A stretch of DNA of 61,587 nucleotides from Rhodoferax sp. (GTDB lineage Bacteria; Pseudomonadota; Gammaproteobacteria; Burkholderiales; Burkholderiaceae_C). The notes beneath the pieces were generated by a model. That model was given only the letters and a program-made list of their open reading frames with translations, was not told where the DNA came from and did not search any database. The stretch spans positions 1-61,587 of the forward strand of contig VMTC01000077.1 in NCBI GenBank assembly GCA_013791765.1, read 5' to 3'. Shown here one piece after another: positions 35,900 through 46,393 of the stretch. The position numbers were made by a program, and so were the translations under genes. Position 1 is the first letter of the stretch, and every line of letters begins with the position of its first letter.

Positions 35900-36430
35900 A
35901 TGGCTGAACTCGCCACTATTGCACGCCCTTACGCCGAAGCCTTGTTCAAGGCTTCGCTATCCGACCTCAACGCCGCGGCGCTTTGGGTCGAAGAGTTGGA
36001 GACGATTGCCAAGAACCCGCAATTGCTTCAGTTCTCCGACAACCCGAACGTCACAGCCACGCAGGTGTTTGACTTGGTTGCGGGTGTCGCCCAGAGGCCT
36101 TTGCCAGAGATGGCACAGAACTTTCTGCGCACCGTGATTGAAAACGGGCGCTTGAGTGCCTTGCCGCAAATCGCGGCGCAGTTTCGTGCGATGAAGAACG
36201 CCCAAAGTGGTTCTTCGGACGCGGTGGTCTACAGTGCCTTTGCCATTGACAGCGCGGCCCTGGCCGATCTGGCGGCAACGCTGGAGCAGCGCTTTGCGCG
36301 CAAGCTCAATGTGTCGGTTCAATTGCAGCCTGAATTGATCGGTGGCATTCGCGTGGTGGTGGGGGACGAGGTTCTTGACACTTCTGTCAAAGCCCGTCTG
36401 GAACAAATGAAAGTGGCATTGACCGCCTGA
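35900..36430 (+). CDS. atpH: F0F1 ATP synthase subunit delta
   Basis: The 176-residue protein starts [20 protein letters not shown], the typical delta opening, and ends with the conserved [20 protein letters not shown] and [12 protein letters not shown]. It links the b-subunit stalk to the alpha3beta3 head. It follows atpF by 10 bp and precedes atpA by 50 bp. Confidence 0.95.
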   Translation: MAELATIARPYAEALFKASLSDLNAAALWVEELETIAKNPQLLQFSDNPNVTATQVFDLVAGVAQRPLPEMAQNFLRTVIENGRLSALPQIAAQFRAMKNAQSGSSDAVVYSAFAIDSAALADLAATLEQRFARKLNVSVQLQPELIGGIRVVVGDEVLDTSVKARLEQMKVALTA

Positions 36431-36480
36431 GGCATACGCCTCTCGTTGTCGGGCCCATTTAACGAAAGAAGGAAAGAGTC

Positions 36481-38034
36481 ATGCAACTCAATCCCGCAGA
36501 GATTTCTGAACTGATCAAGAGCCGAATTGAAGGCCTGACAGCCACGGCGAACATTCGCAACCAGGGCACCGTGGTGTCCGTGACCGACGGCATTGTCCGC
36601 ATTCACGGCCTGTCGGACGTGATGCAGGGCGAGATGCTCGAATTTCCGGCCGACGCCGAGGGCCAGCCCACCTACGGTCTGGCGCTGAATCTGGAGCGTG
36701 ACTCGGTCGGTGCCGTGATTCTGGGTGCTTACGAGCACATCTCGGAAGGCAATACCGTCAAGTGCACCGGCCGTATTCTGGAAGTACCGGTCGGTCCCGA
36801 ACTCAAAGGCCGCGTGGTCAATGCGCTGGGTCAGCCGATTGACGGCAAGGGCCCGATCAACGCCAAGATGACCGACGTGATCGAAAAAGTCGCCCCCGGC
36901 GTGATTGCGCGTCAGTCGGTGAGTCAGCCGATGCAAACCGGCCTGAAGTCGATCGACTCCATGGTGCCGGTCGGGCGCGGTCAGCGCGAACTGATCATTG
37001 GTGACCGTCAGACCGGCAAGACCGCGGTCGCGATTGACGCCATCATCAACCAAAAAGGTCAGAACATGACCTGCGTTTATGTCGCGATTGGCCAGAAGGC
37101 CTCTTCCGTCAAAAACGTGGTGCGCTCGCTCGAGCAAGCCGGCGCCATGGAGTACACCATTGTGGTGGCCGCTACCGCCTCCGAATCAGCCGCCATGCAA
37201 TACGTTGCCGCCTATTCGGGCTGCACCATGGGCGAGTTTTTCCGCGACCGCGGCGAAGACGCGCTGATCGTGTATGACGATCTGTCCAAGCAAGCCGTGG
37301 CTTATCGCCAGTTGTCGTTGTTGCTGCGTCGCCCGCCAGGGCGTGAAGCCTACCCCGGCGACGTGTTCTATCTGCACAGCCGCCTGTTGGAACGTGCCGC
37401 TCGCGTCAATGAAAAGTACGTTGAAGACTTCACCAAGGGTGCCGTCAAAGGCAAGACTGGTTCTTTGACCGCCTTGCCGATCATTGAAACCCAGGCCGGT
37501 GACGTGTCGGCCTTCGTTCCGACCAACGTGATCTCGATCACCGACGGCCAGATCTTTTTGGAAACCTCGCTGTTCAACGCCGGTATTCGCCCCGCCATCA
37601 ACGCCGGTATTTCGGTGTCGCGCGTCGGTGGTGCGGCCCAGACCAAGCTAATCAAGAACCTGTCGGGTGGTATCCGTACCGACTTGGCCCAGTACCGTGA
37701 GTTGGCCGCGTTCGCGCAGTTTGCATCAGATCTGGACGAAGCGACCCGCAAGCAGTTGGAGCGCGGTGCCCGCGTGACTGAATTGCTCAAGCAAGCGCAG
37801 TACAGCCCGCTGCCGATTTCCCTGATGGGCGCCACGCTGTTTGCCGTGAACAATGGCTACCTGGACGATATCGCTGTCAACAAGTTACTGGCCTTTGAGC
37901 ACGGCCTGCATGGTTACCTCAAGGACAAGCACGCTGCGTTGCTGGCCAAGCTGGAAGCCGACAAGGCCATGGACAAAACCGCCGAAGCCGAAATGAACGC
38001 CGCCACCGCAGCCTTCAAAAAGACCTTCGCTTAA
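36481..38034 (+). CDS. atpA: F0F1 ATP synthase subunit alpha
   Basis: The 517-residue subunit has the Walker A motif [32 protein letters not shown] (Walker B region), the catalytic-interface Arg region [12 protein letters not shown], and an N-terminal crown ([20 protein letters not shown]). Length and motifs are normal. AAGAAGGAAAG upstream of ATG 36481 is a good ribosome binding site. It alternates with beta in the catalytic hexamer; its nucleotide site is non-catalytic. Confidence 0.97.
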   Translation: MQLNPAEISELIKSRIEGLTATANIRNQGTVVSVTDGIVRIHGLSDVMQGEMLEFPADAEGQPTYGLALNLERDSVGAVILGAYEHISEGNTVKCTGRILEVPVGPELKGRVVNALGQPIDGKGPINAKMTDVIEKVAPGVIARQSVSQPMQTGLKSIDSMVPVGRGQRELIIGDRQTGKTAVAIDAIINQKGQNMTCVYVAIGQKASSVKNVVRSLEQAGAMEYTIVVAATASESAAMQYVAAYSGCTMGEFFRDRGEDALIVYDDLSKQAVAYRQLSLLLRRPPGREAYPGDVFYLHSRLLERAARVNEKYVEDFTKGAVKGKTGSLTALPIIETQAGDVSAFVPTNVISITDGQIFLETSLFNAGIRPAINAGISVSRVGGAAQTKLIKNLSGGIRTDLAQYRELAAFAQFASDLDEATRKQLERGARVTELLKQAQYSPLPISLMGATLFAVNNGYLDDIAVNKLLAFEHGLHGYLKDKHAALLAKLEADKAMDKTAEAEMNAATAAFKKTFA

Positions 38035-38065
38035 GACCCCTGAAACCCTAAGCGAAGGAGTCTTT

Positions 38066-38962
38066 ATGGCAACAGGCAAGGAAATACGCGGCAAGATCAA
38101 AAACTTCGAGAGCACGAAGAAGATCACCAAGGCCATGGAGATGATCTCCGTGTCCAAGATGCGCAAAGCCCAGGAACGCATGCGCGCAGCCCGCCCGTAT
38201 GCAGACAAGGTGCGCAACATCGCTGCCAATTTGGGCCAGGCCAATCCTGAGTACATTCATGTCTTCATGAAGACCAATGAAGCCCCGGTGGTGGGCATGA
38301 TTGTGGTCACGACCGACAAGGGGCTGTGCGGTGGCCTCAATACCAACGTGCTGCGCAGCGTGACCAACAAGCTGCGCGAATTGCAGGGTGCGGGCATGAC
38401 GGCGCAAACCGTTGCCATTGGTAACAAGGGCTTTGGTTTTCTCAACCGCATCGGTGCCAAGGTGGTGTCGCATGTGACCCAACTGGGCGACAAGCCGCAT
38501 CTGGAGCGTCTGATCGGCCCGGTCAAGGTGCTACTCGATGCCTACTCCCGCGGTGAGATCAGTGCGGTTTACCTCTCTTATACCAAGTTCATCAACACGA
38601 TGAAGCAGGAAGTGGTGCTGGAGCAGTTGTTGCCCTTGTCGGCTGAGCGTATGCAAGCCGAAGCCCGGGCCAGCGACACCGCCTCTGGCACCAAGCATGG
38701 CTGGGATTACATCTACGAACCCGACGCGCAGGCGGTCATTGATGACCTGCTGGTGCGTTATGTCGAAGCGCTGGTATACCAGTCCGTCGCCGAGAACATG
38801 GCTTCGGAACATGCGGCCCGCATGGTCGCCATGAAGGCGGCGACCGACAACGCGGGCAGCGTGATTGGCGAATTGAAGCTGGTCTACAACAAGACCCGAC
38901 AAGCCGCGATCACCAAGGAATTGTCCGAGATCGTCTCCGGGGCTGCCGCGATCGGGGCTTAG
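38066..38962 (+). CDS. atpG: F0F1 ATP synthase subunit gamma
   Basis: The 298-residue rotor subunit has [20 protein letters not shown] at the N-terminus, [15 protein letters not shown] in the centre, and the C-terminal helix [20 protein letters not shown], all diagnostic. It forms the rotating central stalk. Spacing is 31 bp after atpA and 51 bp before atpD. Confidence 0.97.
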   Translation: MATGKEIRGKIKNFESTKKITKAMEMISVSKMRKAQERMRAARPYADKVRNIAANLGQANPEYIHVFMKTNEAPVVGMIVVTTDKGLCGGLNTNVLRSVTNKLRELQGAGMTAQTVAIGNKGFGFLNRIGAKVVSHVTQLGDKPHLERLIGPVKVLLDAYSRGEISAVYLSYTKFINTMKQEVVLEQLLPLSAERMQAEARASDTASGTKHGWDYIYEPDAQAVIDDLLVRYVEALVYQSVAENMASEHAARMVAMKAATDNAGSVIGELKLVYNKTRQAAITKELSEIVSGAAAIGA

Positions 38963-38998
38963 GCCAACAACGCAGTCCGCTAGCAAGATTCAAACTGA

Positions 38999-40438
<1,440 letters not shown>

Positions 40439-40439
40439 T

Positions 40440-40856
40440 ATGAATACCATCCACGTTGATGTGGTCAGTGCCGAAGAGTCCATCTTCTCGGGCGAAGCGC
40501 GTTTTGTCGTGTTGCCCGGTGAAGTGGGTGAACTCGGCATTTACCCGAACCACACCCCGTTGATCTCGCGCATCAAGGCGGGCTCGGTTCGCATTGAAAA
40601 GGCGGACGGCAGCGAAGAATTTGTCTTTGTCGCCGGCGGCCTGCTCGAGGTTCAACCCCATTGCGTGACGGTTTTGTCAGACACCGCCATTCGCGGCAAA
40701 GACCTGGACGAAGAAAAGGCCAACGCCGCCAAATTGGCCGCTGAGGAAGCTATGAAGAATGCCAAGACCGATATCGATCTGGCACGGGCGACCTCCGAGC
40801 TGGCTGTCATGGCCGCGCAAATTGCGGCACTGCGCAAGTACCGTCAGAAAAAATAG
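40440..40856 (+). CDS. atpC: F0F1 ATP synthase subunit epsilon
   Basis: The 138-residue protein starts [20 protein letters not shown] and has the N-terminal beta sandwich ([20 protein letters not shown]) and a C-terminal helical hairpin ([20 protein letters not shown]) that can inhibit ATP hydrolysis. It is translationally coupled to atpD (TGATATG). The strong hairpin behind it ends the operon. Confidence 0.96.
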   Translation: MNTIHVDVVSAEESIFSGEARFVVLPGEVGELGIYPNHTPLISRIKAGSVRIEKADGSEEFVFVAGGLLEVQPHCVTVLSDTAIRGKDLDEEKANAAKLAAEEAMKNAKTDIDLARATSELAVMAAQIAALRKYRQKK

Positions 40857-40897
40857 CGGGCTGCCATCTGGTGGCCAGTGCTAGCGGCTCAAAATGC

Positions 40898-40927
40898 AAA
40901 GCCCGGCTCTGAAAAGAGCCGGGCTTT
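40898..40927. terminator. Terminator of the atp operon, probably bidirectional
   Basis: A 13-bp perfect stem AAAGCCCGGCTCT / AGAGCCGGGCTTT has a GAAA loop. It lies 41 bp after atpC and 24 bp from the end of the convergent TPM-domain gene. The A/T flanks give a short U run in both directions, so it could serve both transcripts. Confidence 0.85.
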
Positions 40928-40951
40928 GCTGCTTTCAGGCACCCGCCTCAA

Positions 40952-41473
40952 TCAATTCAAAATCGGCGCATCTGGCAGTTCGTTTGGGTTCGCCTCGTTG
41001 GCGCCGAGCGGGAAATGCTGCACCAGCAGGGCAGAAACTTCAGCCAACGCGGTGGTGAGTCCCTCTTCAAACTGCGCCTGTTTGAAAGCGCCACTCATTC
41101 GCGTCACCAGAGCCTGCCAGAGCGCTGGCGCAACGCGGTCATTCAAACCCCGATCCGCCACAATCTCAATTTCATGCTCGGCCAGCAGCAGGTAGATCAG
41201 CACACCATTGTTGGCCACGGTGTCCCAGACGCGCAGCTGGCTAAACAGGTTGAGCGCGCGCTGGCGGGCAATCGCTTGTGTCGGCGCATCGCTCCACAGG
41301 TAGCCCAATGGCAAGCCGACTTCAATATAGATACGGACCTCGCCTGAATGGCGCTGTTCGCTCGCCGCCACCCGTTGCTGCAGTCGCTCGAGCATGCCGG
41401 GCGCAATGACGCGCTGGGTCGCTGCGTCATCGACCCAGTGGTGTCTGAAAATGCGTTTGACTCGGCTCAGCAT
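40952..41473 (-). CDS. TPM-domain protein, cytosolic
   Basis: The 173-residue protein resembles the second, non-secreted TPM protein of LemA-TPM clusters: LQQRVAASEQRHSGEVRIYI, ARQRALNLFSQLRVWDT, NNGVLIYLLLAEHEIEIVAD (the TPM beta-strand signature). It lacks a signal peptide. The start MLSRVKRIF overlaps the stop of the upstream TPM gene (TGATG) with GGAG 6 bp ahead, so the two are coupled. Function in the cluster is unknown; some TPM proteins have phosphatase-like or photosystem-repair roles. Confidence 0.82.
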   Translation of the reverse strand: MLSRVKRIFRHHWVDDAATQRVIAPGMLERLQQRVAASEQRHSGEVRIYIEVGLPLGYLWSDAPTQAIARQRALNLFSQLRVWDTVANNGVLIYLLLAEHEIEIVADRGLNDRVAPALWQALVTRMSGAFKQAQFEEGLTTALAEVSALLVQHFPLGANEANPNELPDAPILN

Positions 41474-42402
41474 CACCATCTCCCCGAGGCGCCGCCGCCA
41501 CCAAAGTCACCACCACCGCCCGAGCCGAAGCCGCCGCCGCCACCGAATCCACCGCTGCCAAAACCACCGCCTGAGCCCGCACCCCAGCCGCCACGGCGAC
41601 CGCCGCCGCGTCCGCCAGTGGGCATTGATCCCGAGAAAAGCGCGAACAGGAACGCCGCCATGGCCCCCAGCACGGCCAGCACCAGGCTGGCCGTCGCAAA
41701 CCAGGCGATGCCCCCGACCACGCCACCCGTGGCCAGGGAGCCCAGCTTGTTGCCCAAAATGCGACGTGCCACCGCGCCCAAAACCGGCACGGCGAAGAAC
41801 ATGAAGATGGCCATATCGGTCAATTGAAACCCGGCCTGCCCGCCCCCGACTGCTGCCACCGGCGCAGGTAGCGCCTCGCCGCTTACGAGCGCTATCAGTT
41901 GATCCACAGCCGCGTTGAGACCCCCGGCAAAATCACCCTGCTTGAAGCGCGGCGTGATGGCCTGCTCAATGACACGTTTGGCGGCCAGGTCGGGAATAGC
42001 GCCCTCTAAGGTCTTGGCGACTTCAATGCGAACCTGGCGGTCGTCTTTGGCCACGATCAGCAGCAGGCCGTCGCCGATTTCCTTGCGGCCGATCTTCCAG
42101 CTGTTGGCGACCCGGTTGCCGTAGCTGGCGATGTCCTCGGGCTGGGTTGTTGGCACCAGCAGCAGCACCAGTTGGGTGCCTCGGCTCAGCTCAAACGCGC
42201 TGAGTTTGGCCTCTAACTGCTGCGCCTGTGCGGCGTTCAAAGTGCCAGTGCTGTCGATGACGTGGCCTGTGAGTGCCGGCACTGCCAATTGCGCCTGCGC
42301 CTGGGACAGCGCTAGCAGCCAGCCCAGCCCCGCCAGCAGCAGCCATTGCCCGAATCGTCGCAGTGGCGCTGGCCCGCTTTGCCGGAGAAAAATGGCACAC
42401 AT
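41473..42402 (-). CDS. TPM-domain membrane protein (YgcG-like) with Gly-rich tail
   Basis: The 309-residue protein has an N-terminal signal/hydrophobic segment (LLLAGLGWLLALSQAQA). A TPM domain follows (about 40-180: GHVIDSTGTLNAAQAQQLEA, LVLLLVPTTQPEDIASYG, GDGLLLIVAKDDRQVRIEVA). There are two or three transmembrane segments (about 200-265) and a very Gly/Ser-rich C-terminal tail (GGGFGSGGFGGGGGFGSGGG). The Gly-rich tail is characteristic of YgcG-type proteins next to lemA. The start ATG 42402 is 19 bp after lemA and has no strong ribosome binding site. Confidence 0.87.
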   Translation of the reverse strand: MCAIFLRQSGPAPLRRFGQWLLLAGLGWLLALSQAQAQLAVPALTGHVIDSTGTLNAAQAQQLEAKLSAFELSRGTQLVLLLVPTTQPEDIASYGNRVANSWKIGRKEIGDGLLLIVAKDDRQVRIEVAKTLEGAIPDLAAKRVIEQAITPRFKQGDFAGGLNAAVDQLIALVSGEALPAPVAAVGGGQAGFQLTDMAIFMFFAVPVLGAVARRILGNKLGSLATGGVVGGIAWFATASLVLAVLGAMAAFLFALFSGSMPTGGRGGGRRGGWGAGSGGGFGSGGFGGGGGFGSGGGGDFGGGGASGRW

Positions 42403-42421
42403 CGGGGTGACCGGCGCCGAG

Positions 42422-43009
42422 TTACTTCTTGTTGAAGTCAACAACCGGCGGCGTCGATATGGCAGCCTCGTTTTGCACGCTGAAGCTGGGTTTGGGCTGG
42501 TAACCAAAGACCATGGCCGTCAGGTTACTGGGGAAACTGCGCGCCAGCACGTTGTAGGCCTGCACCGCCTGGATATAGCGGTTTCGCGCCACGGTAACCC
42601 GGTTTTCGGTGCCTTCAAGCTGCACCCGCAAATCTGAAAAGCCCTGGTTGGCCTTGAGGTTGGGGTACTGCTCGGACACCATCATCAAGCGGCTCAAGGC
42701 CGAACCCAGCTCGCCCTGTGCCGCCTGAAACTTGTTGAAGGCCTCAGGGTTGTTCAGGGTTTCGGGCGTTACCTGGATCGAGGTCGCCTTGGCACGCGCC
42801 TCAATCACCTTGGTCAGGGTTTCCTGCTCAAAGGCAGCTTCGCCTTTGACCGTAGCCACAATGTTGGGCACCAGGTCAGCGCGCCGCTGGTATTGGTTCA
42901 GCACCTCGCTCCAAGCTGACTTGGTTTGTTCGTCCAGGCGTTGAAAATCGTTATAGCCACAGCCAGTCAGGGACAGGGCAGTCAACAGAATCAGGAACCA
43001 GCGGGTCAT
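42422..43009 (-). CDS. lemA: LemA-family lipoprotein
   Basis: The 195-residue protein has a lipobox (LLTALSLTGC, Cys near 17), then coiled helices: YNDFQRLDEQTKSAWSEVLN, QYQRRADLVPNIVATVKGEA (the LemA signature with RRADLVPN) and NRYIQAVQAYNVLARSFPSN. LemA proteins anchor in the membrane with a helical bundle and commonly sit with TPM proteins as here. The biochemical role is unresolved. Confidence 0.92.
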   Translation of the reverse strand: MTRWFLILLTALSLTGCGYNDFQRLDEQTKSAWSEVLNQYQRRADLVPNIVATVKGEAAFEQETLTKVIEARAKATSIQVTPETLNNPEAFNKFQAAQGELGSALSRLMMVSEQYPNLKANQGFSDLRVQLEGTENRVTVARNRYIQAVQAYNVLARSFPSNLTAMVFGYQPKPSFSVQNEAAISTPPVVDFNKK

Positions 43010-43169
43010 ATAAATCTCCAGCGTGAAGGGCGCAACCTTAGCATAAACACGCATTGCAACTTTGCCTGATGTGTGCACGCTAAGTCAGTTCAGCGGCTGC
43101 GCCGGTGCAGCCAGGCCAAAGCACGGCAAAATCATCACCCAAGCCAAGCAAATGCAACTCAAGGTCACC

Positions 43170-43619
43170 ATGTCCAAAGCCAAAAAACAAGACGCCACCG
43201 TGGGCGGCAGTGCCGACGAAATCGAGGCCAGTTTTTACGAGGCACTGCAGGTGGGTGATATTGAAAAGCTCATGGCCTGCTGGGCCGATGAGGATGAAAT
43301 TGTGTGTGTCCACCCGGGCGGACCCCGGCTGGTCGGTCTGGGCGCCATTCGCTCTGCTTTTGATGCGATCTTCAGTCATGGCAGCATCCGGGTGCAGCCG
43401 CAGTCGGTGCGCAAGATTGAGTCGCTTGCCAGCGTGGTGCACAACGTGCGCGAGTGCATTGAGGTCTTGACCGAGGACGGCCCGGTACAGGCTTTTGTCA
43501 TTGCCACCAACGTCTACCACCGCACGGCGCAGGGCTGGCGCATGGTGGCGCACCATGCCAGCCCGGGCTCGCCGCAAGAAGCGCAGGACGGCCTTGAGGC
43601 GTCTCCCGTGTTCCATTGA
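43170..43619 (+). CDS. NTF2-like (SnoaL/DUF4440-type) protein
   Basis: The 149-residue protein has the cone-shaped NTF2-like fold pattern: ASFYEALQVGDIEKLMACWA, DEDEIVCVHPGGPRLVGLGA, and VQAFVIATNVYHRTAQGWRM followed by VAHHASPG. The HPGG and VAHHAS elements are typical of small proteobacterial SnoaL-like proteins of unknown activity. AAGGTCACC precedes ATG 43170. It lies 40 bp upstream of the hydrolase gene on the same strand. Confidence 0.8.
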   Translation: MSKAKKQDATVGGSADEIEASFYEALQVGDIEKLMACWADEDEIVCVHPGGPRLVGLGAIRSAFDAIFSHGSIRVQPQSVRKIESLASVVHNVRECIEVLTEDGPVQAFVIATNVYHRTAQGWRMVAHHASPGSPQEAQDGLEASPVFH

Positions 43620-43659
43620 AAAATGGCCTGCAGCCCTTGACCACTGTGCTTGCCTAGCT

Positions 43660-44631
43660 ATGAATTATGAAGCACCTGCGTGGTTGCCTGGCGGTCACTT
43701 GCAAACCATTTGGTCGGCTTTGTATGCCCGCCCGGTTGCAGGTGTGTCGCTGCAGTACCGGCGCGAGCGCTGGGACACGCCCGACGGTGACTTCATTGAT
43801 GTGGACTGGTTGCCGGGCCCAGCGCAGCGCCGCCTGCTGGTGCTGTTTCATGGGCTGGAGGGCTCATCAAGCAGTCACTACGCGCAGGCTTTTGCAGGCT
43901 GCGCCCGAGCCCACGACTGGGGTTTTGCCGTGGCGCACTTCCGTGGCTGCAGTGGCGAGTTGAACCACGGTCCGCGCGCCTACCACTCCGGTGACTTTGA
44001 AGAAATTGGCTGGATTCTGGCCCGGTTTCGCCAGCAGCACCAAGGCGCGTTGCTGGCCGTGGGAATTTCGCTGGGCGGCAATGCCTTGTTGCGTTGGGCC
44101 GAAGAACTCGGGGAGCAGGCGGCCCGCCTGGTGGATGCTGTGGCCAGCGTCTGCGCGCCCGTTGACTTGGCGGCCAGCGGCGCCACGATCGGGCGCGGTT
44201 TCAGTCGGCTGGTTTACACCCGGCGCTTTCTGGCGACCATGAAGCCCAAGGCGATGCAAAAGCTGGCTCAGCATCCGGGCCTGTTCAGCGCCGATGCCTT
44301 GCGCGTTGCCCAGGATTTGTATACTTTTGACAATGTATTCACCGCGCCGCTGCATGGCTTCAGGGACACGCAGGACTACTGGCGGCGCGCTTCGGCCAAG
44401 CCGCATTTGCACCAGATTCGCATTCCAGCGCTGGTGCTCAATGCGCGCAACGACCCCTTTGTACCGGCCTGGAGCTTGCCGCGCCCGGTTGATGTGGGCC
44501 GCTGGGTAACGCTGTGGCAACCAGACCAGGGTGGCCACGTCGGCTTTGCGCAGGGCCGCGCCCCCGGCCATCTGCAAGCGATGCCCGAGGCCGTGGCGGG
44601 TTGGCTTGCAGCTCAAATTCGCACCACCTGA
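43660..44631 (+). CDS. Alpha/beta hydrolase, YheT-like
   Basis: The 323-residue protein matches the YheT/Abhd hydrolase subgroup: WLPGGHLQTIWSALYARP at the start, LVLFHGLEGSSSSHYAQAFA (oxyanion region), AVGISLGGNALLRW (nucleophile Ser in GISLGG), VLNARNDPFVP (Asp) and QGGHVGFAQG (His). These give a complete triad. It probably hydrolyses esters; the natural substrate is unknown. Start at ATG 43660 (MNYEAPAWL). Confidence 0.87.
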   Translation: MNYEAPAWLPGGHLQTIWSALYARPVAGVSLQYRRERWDTPDGDFIDVDWLPGPAQRRLLVLFHGLEGSSSSHYAQAFAGCARAHDWGFAVAHFRGCSGELNHGPRAYHSGDFEEIGWILARFRQQHQGALLAVGISLGGNALLRWAEELGEQAARLVDAVASVCAPVDLAASGATIGRGFSRLVYTRRFLATMKPKAMQKLAQHPGLFSADALRVAQDLYTFDNVFTAPLHGFRDTQDYWRRASAKPHLHQIRIPALVLNARNDPFVPAWSLPRPVDVGRWVTLWQPDQGGHVGFAQGRAPGHLQAMPEAVAGWLAAQIRTT

Positions 44632-44646
44632 TACCGGGACTTATTT

Positions 44647-45186
44647 ATGGATGACATCGTCAAGCAAGCTTTACTCAAATGGCCCAACGTGCCCGCCTGC
44701 TATGGCTGGCTCGGCCTGGATGCGCGCGGTAATTGGTTCATGCGCGACGAGCGCGCACAGGCGCTCGGGCCCTTTGCCGGCAACGGCGCGCCCAGCAAGG
44801 GCTCGATGCTCAAGCACGACAAGCTGATTGACTTCATCGGGCGCAACTACCAGAGCGATGCGCGCGGGCAGTGGTTCTTCCAGAACGGGCCGCAGTGCGT
44901 GTATGTAGAGTTGGAGGCGACGCCGCTGATCTGGCGTGTGCATCAGGATTTGTCGGTTCAAGATCATTGTGGCAGGCCAGCGTCGGTGCTGCACTGTTGG
45001 CTCGACGAGTTGGGACGGGTCTATCTGGAAACCTCAATCGGCTTCGGCCTGGTGCACAGCCTGGACATGGGCTATGTGGCGGACGCGGTGGAGCGGAGCC
45101 TGTGGTCGCCCCAAGAGCTGCTTCTCAGCGATCTGCCGACGCGCTTCGCCTATGTGCTAAGTCCGTTATCAATGCAAAAACAATAG
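44647..45186 (+). CDS. Conserved protein of unknown function
   Basis: The 179-residue soluble protein starts MDDIVKQALLKWPNVPACYG and has GWLGLDARGNWFMRDERAQA, FIGRNYQSDARGQWFFQNGP and VLHCWLDELGRVYLETSIGF. These repeated (D/L)xxGxW(F) blocks suggest a beta-rich fold. I recall it as a conserved betaproteobacterial family without known function. It follows the hydrolase by 15 bp, so they may be co-expressed. Confidence 0.75.
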   Translation: MDDIVKQALLKWPNVPACYGWLGLDARGNWFMRDERAQALGPFAGNGAPSKGSMLKHDKLIDFIGRNYQSDARGQWFFQNGPQCVYVELEATPLIWRVHQDLSVQDHCGRPASVLHCWLDELGRVYLETSIGFGLVHSLDMGYVADAVERSLWSPQELLLSDLPTRFAYVLSPLSMQKQ

Positions 45187-45235
45187 CGACAAACGCATAT
45201 AGAACGTGGGATACAGCCTGATTTGTCTTAAATTC
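45182..45235 (+). repeat. Dispersed ~55-bp repeat, copy g
   Basis: This copy (CAATAGCGACAAACGC...AACGTGGGATACAGCCTGAT...TTAAATT) overlaps the stop codons of both convergent neighbours: it begins at the stop of the upstream gene and ends within the last codons of the kinase gene. Confidence 0.65.
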
Positions 45236-46316
45236 TGCCAAAAGCGTAACCATCAGCAACGACCAGGCCCTCGACCCGCTCAATCAGGCGCAACAGGGGT
45301 TTGAGCTCGCGGTAGCGGCCACACGTGGCGCGAATGTAATTGATGAAACGCGGCGTGTCGGCCAGGTACTGGGGCTTGCCATCACGCAGGCTCAGGCGCG
45401 CAAAAATGCCGGCCACTTTGAGGTGGCGCTGCAGGCCCATCCATTCGACCCCGCGGTAGAACTCGCCAAAGTCATCACCCACCGGCAGGCCGGCCTTGCG
45501 CGCCCTTTCCCAGTAACGGATTGTGATGTCGAGGCAGAAGTCCTCGTCCCAGCTCAGGAAAGCGTCGCGCATCAGACTGGCCACGTCATAGGTGATGGGG
45601 CCATAGACCGCGTCCTGGAAGTCGAGCACGCCCAGGCGCTGAACTGCGCCGGGCGGCGCCACCATCAGGTTGCGCGGCATGAAGTCGCGGTGCACATAAA
45701 CGGCGGGCCACGCCAGGTTGTGCGCCACGATCTGCGCAAAAGCTTCGTCGAGCGTGCGCCGCACCTGCGTGTCAACCGCAACGCCGCGGTGCCGGGCCAG
45801 ATACCAGTCAGGAAACAGCTCCAGCTCACGGCGCAGCAGCGCTTCATCGTAGAGCGGCAGAACGCCCGGCGTGGAGGCGCTTTGCCAGGCAATCAGGGCG
45901 TCTACCGCCTGCAGGTACAGACCCTGGTTGAGCTGCGGGTCGTCCCGATTGATCACCTGCATCATGGTTTGCGCGCCCAGATCGCTCAGCAGCATGAAGC
46001 CGTGGGCGGCGTCCCAGTCTAGAACCTCGGGCGCATGCACCTGCGCCTGGTGCAGCAACTGGGCCACTTTGACAAAAGGCTGGCAATCCTCCTTGTCGGG
46101 TGGCGCGTCCATGATGATGTAGCTGCCCTGGCGGCCGTCCACGCGAAAATAGCGCCGGAAACTGGCATCAGCCGAGGCGCTGCGCACGGACTGGAGAAGC
46201 AGGCCGTGCAGCGGCACCAGTCGGGCCAGCCAGGCGTTGAAATCAGCTTCGCGCTGGGCATCAGCCCAAATGGAGGCGATGACGGGGGTGGTTTCGGGTC
46301 GGGGGGGTGAGCTCAT
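45228..46316 (-). CDS. Aminoglycoside-phosphotransferase-fold kinase (AmgK-like)
   Basis: The 362-residue kinase has ADASFRRYFRVDGRQGSYII (ATP-binding lobe), VYVHRDFMPRNLMV (catalytic loop, Asp and Asn) and LGVLDFQDAVYGPITYDVAS (metal-binding Asp). The family member AmgK phosphorylates the anomeric position of N-acetylmuramate or N-acetylglucosamine in peptidoglycan recycling. A divergent neighbourhood with lptD-surA-ksgA is also seen around amgK-murU in Pseudomonas. The usual partner murU is not found immediately downstream here, so the exact substrate is inferred. Confidence 0.85.
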   Translation of the reverse strand: MSSPPRPETTPVIASIWADAQREADFNAWLARLVPLHGLLLQSVRSASADASFRRYFRVDGRQGSYIIMDAPPDKEDCQPFVKVAQLLHQAQVHAPEVLDWDAAHGFMLLSDLGAQTMMQVINRDDPQLNQGLYLQAVDALIAWQSASTPGVLPLYDEALLRRELELFPDWYLARHRGVAVDTQVRRTLDEAFAQIVAHNLAWPAVYVHRDFMPRNLMVAPPGAVQRLGVLDFQDAVYGPITYDVASLMRDAFLSWDEDFCLDITIRYWERARKAGLPVGDDFGEFYRGVEWMGLQRHLKVAGIFARLSLRDGKPQYLADTPRFINYIRATCGRYRELKPLLRLIERVEGLVVADGYAFGRI

Positions 46317-46393
46317 GGATAATCCATTCTACAAAGCCAATTGCGCCCCGTTTCTTTTTAACCTGATTTCACCACCGTGACTGCCCCTGCCTG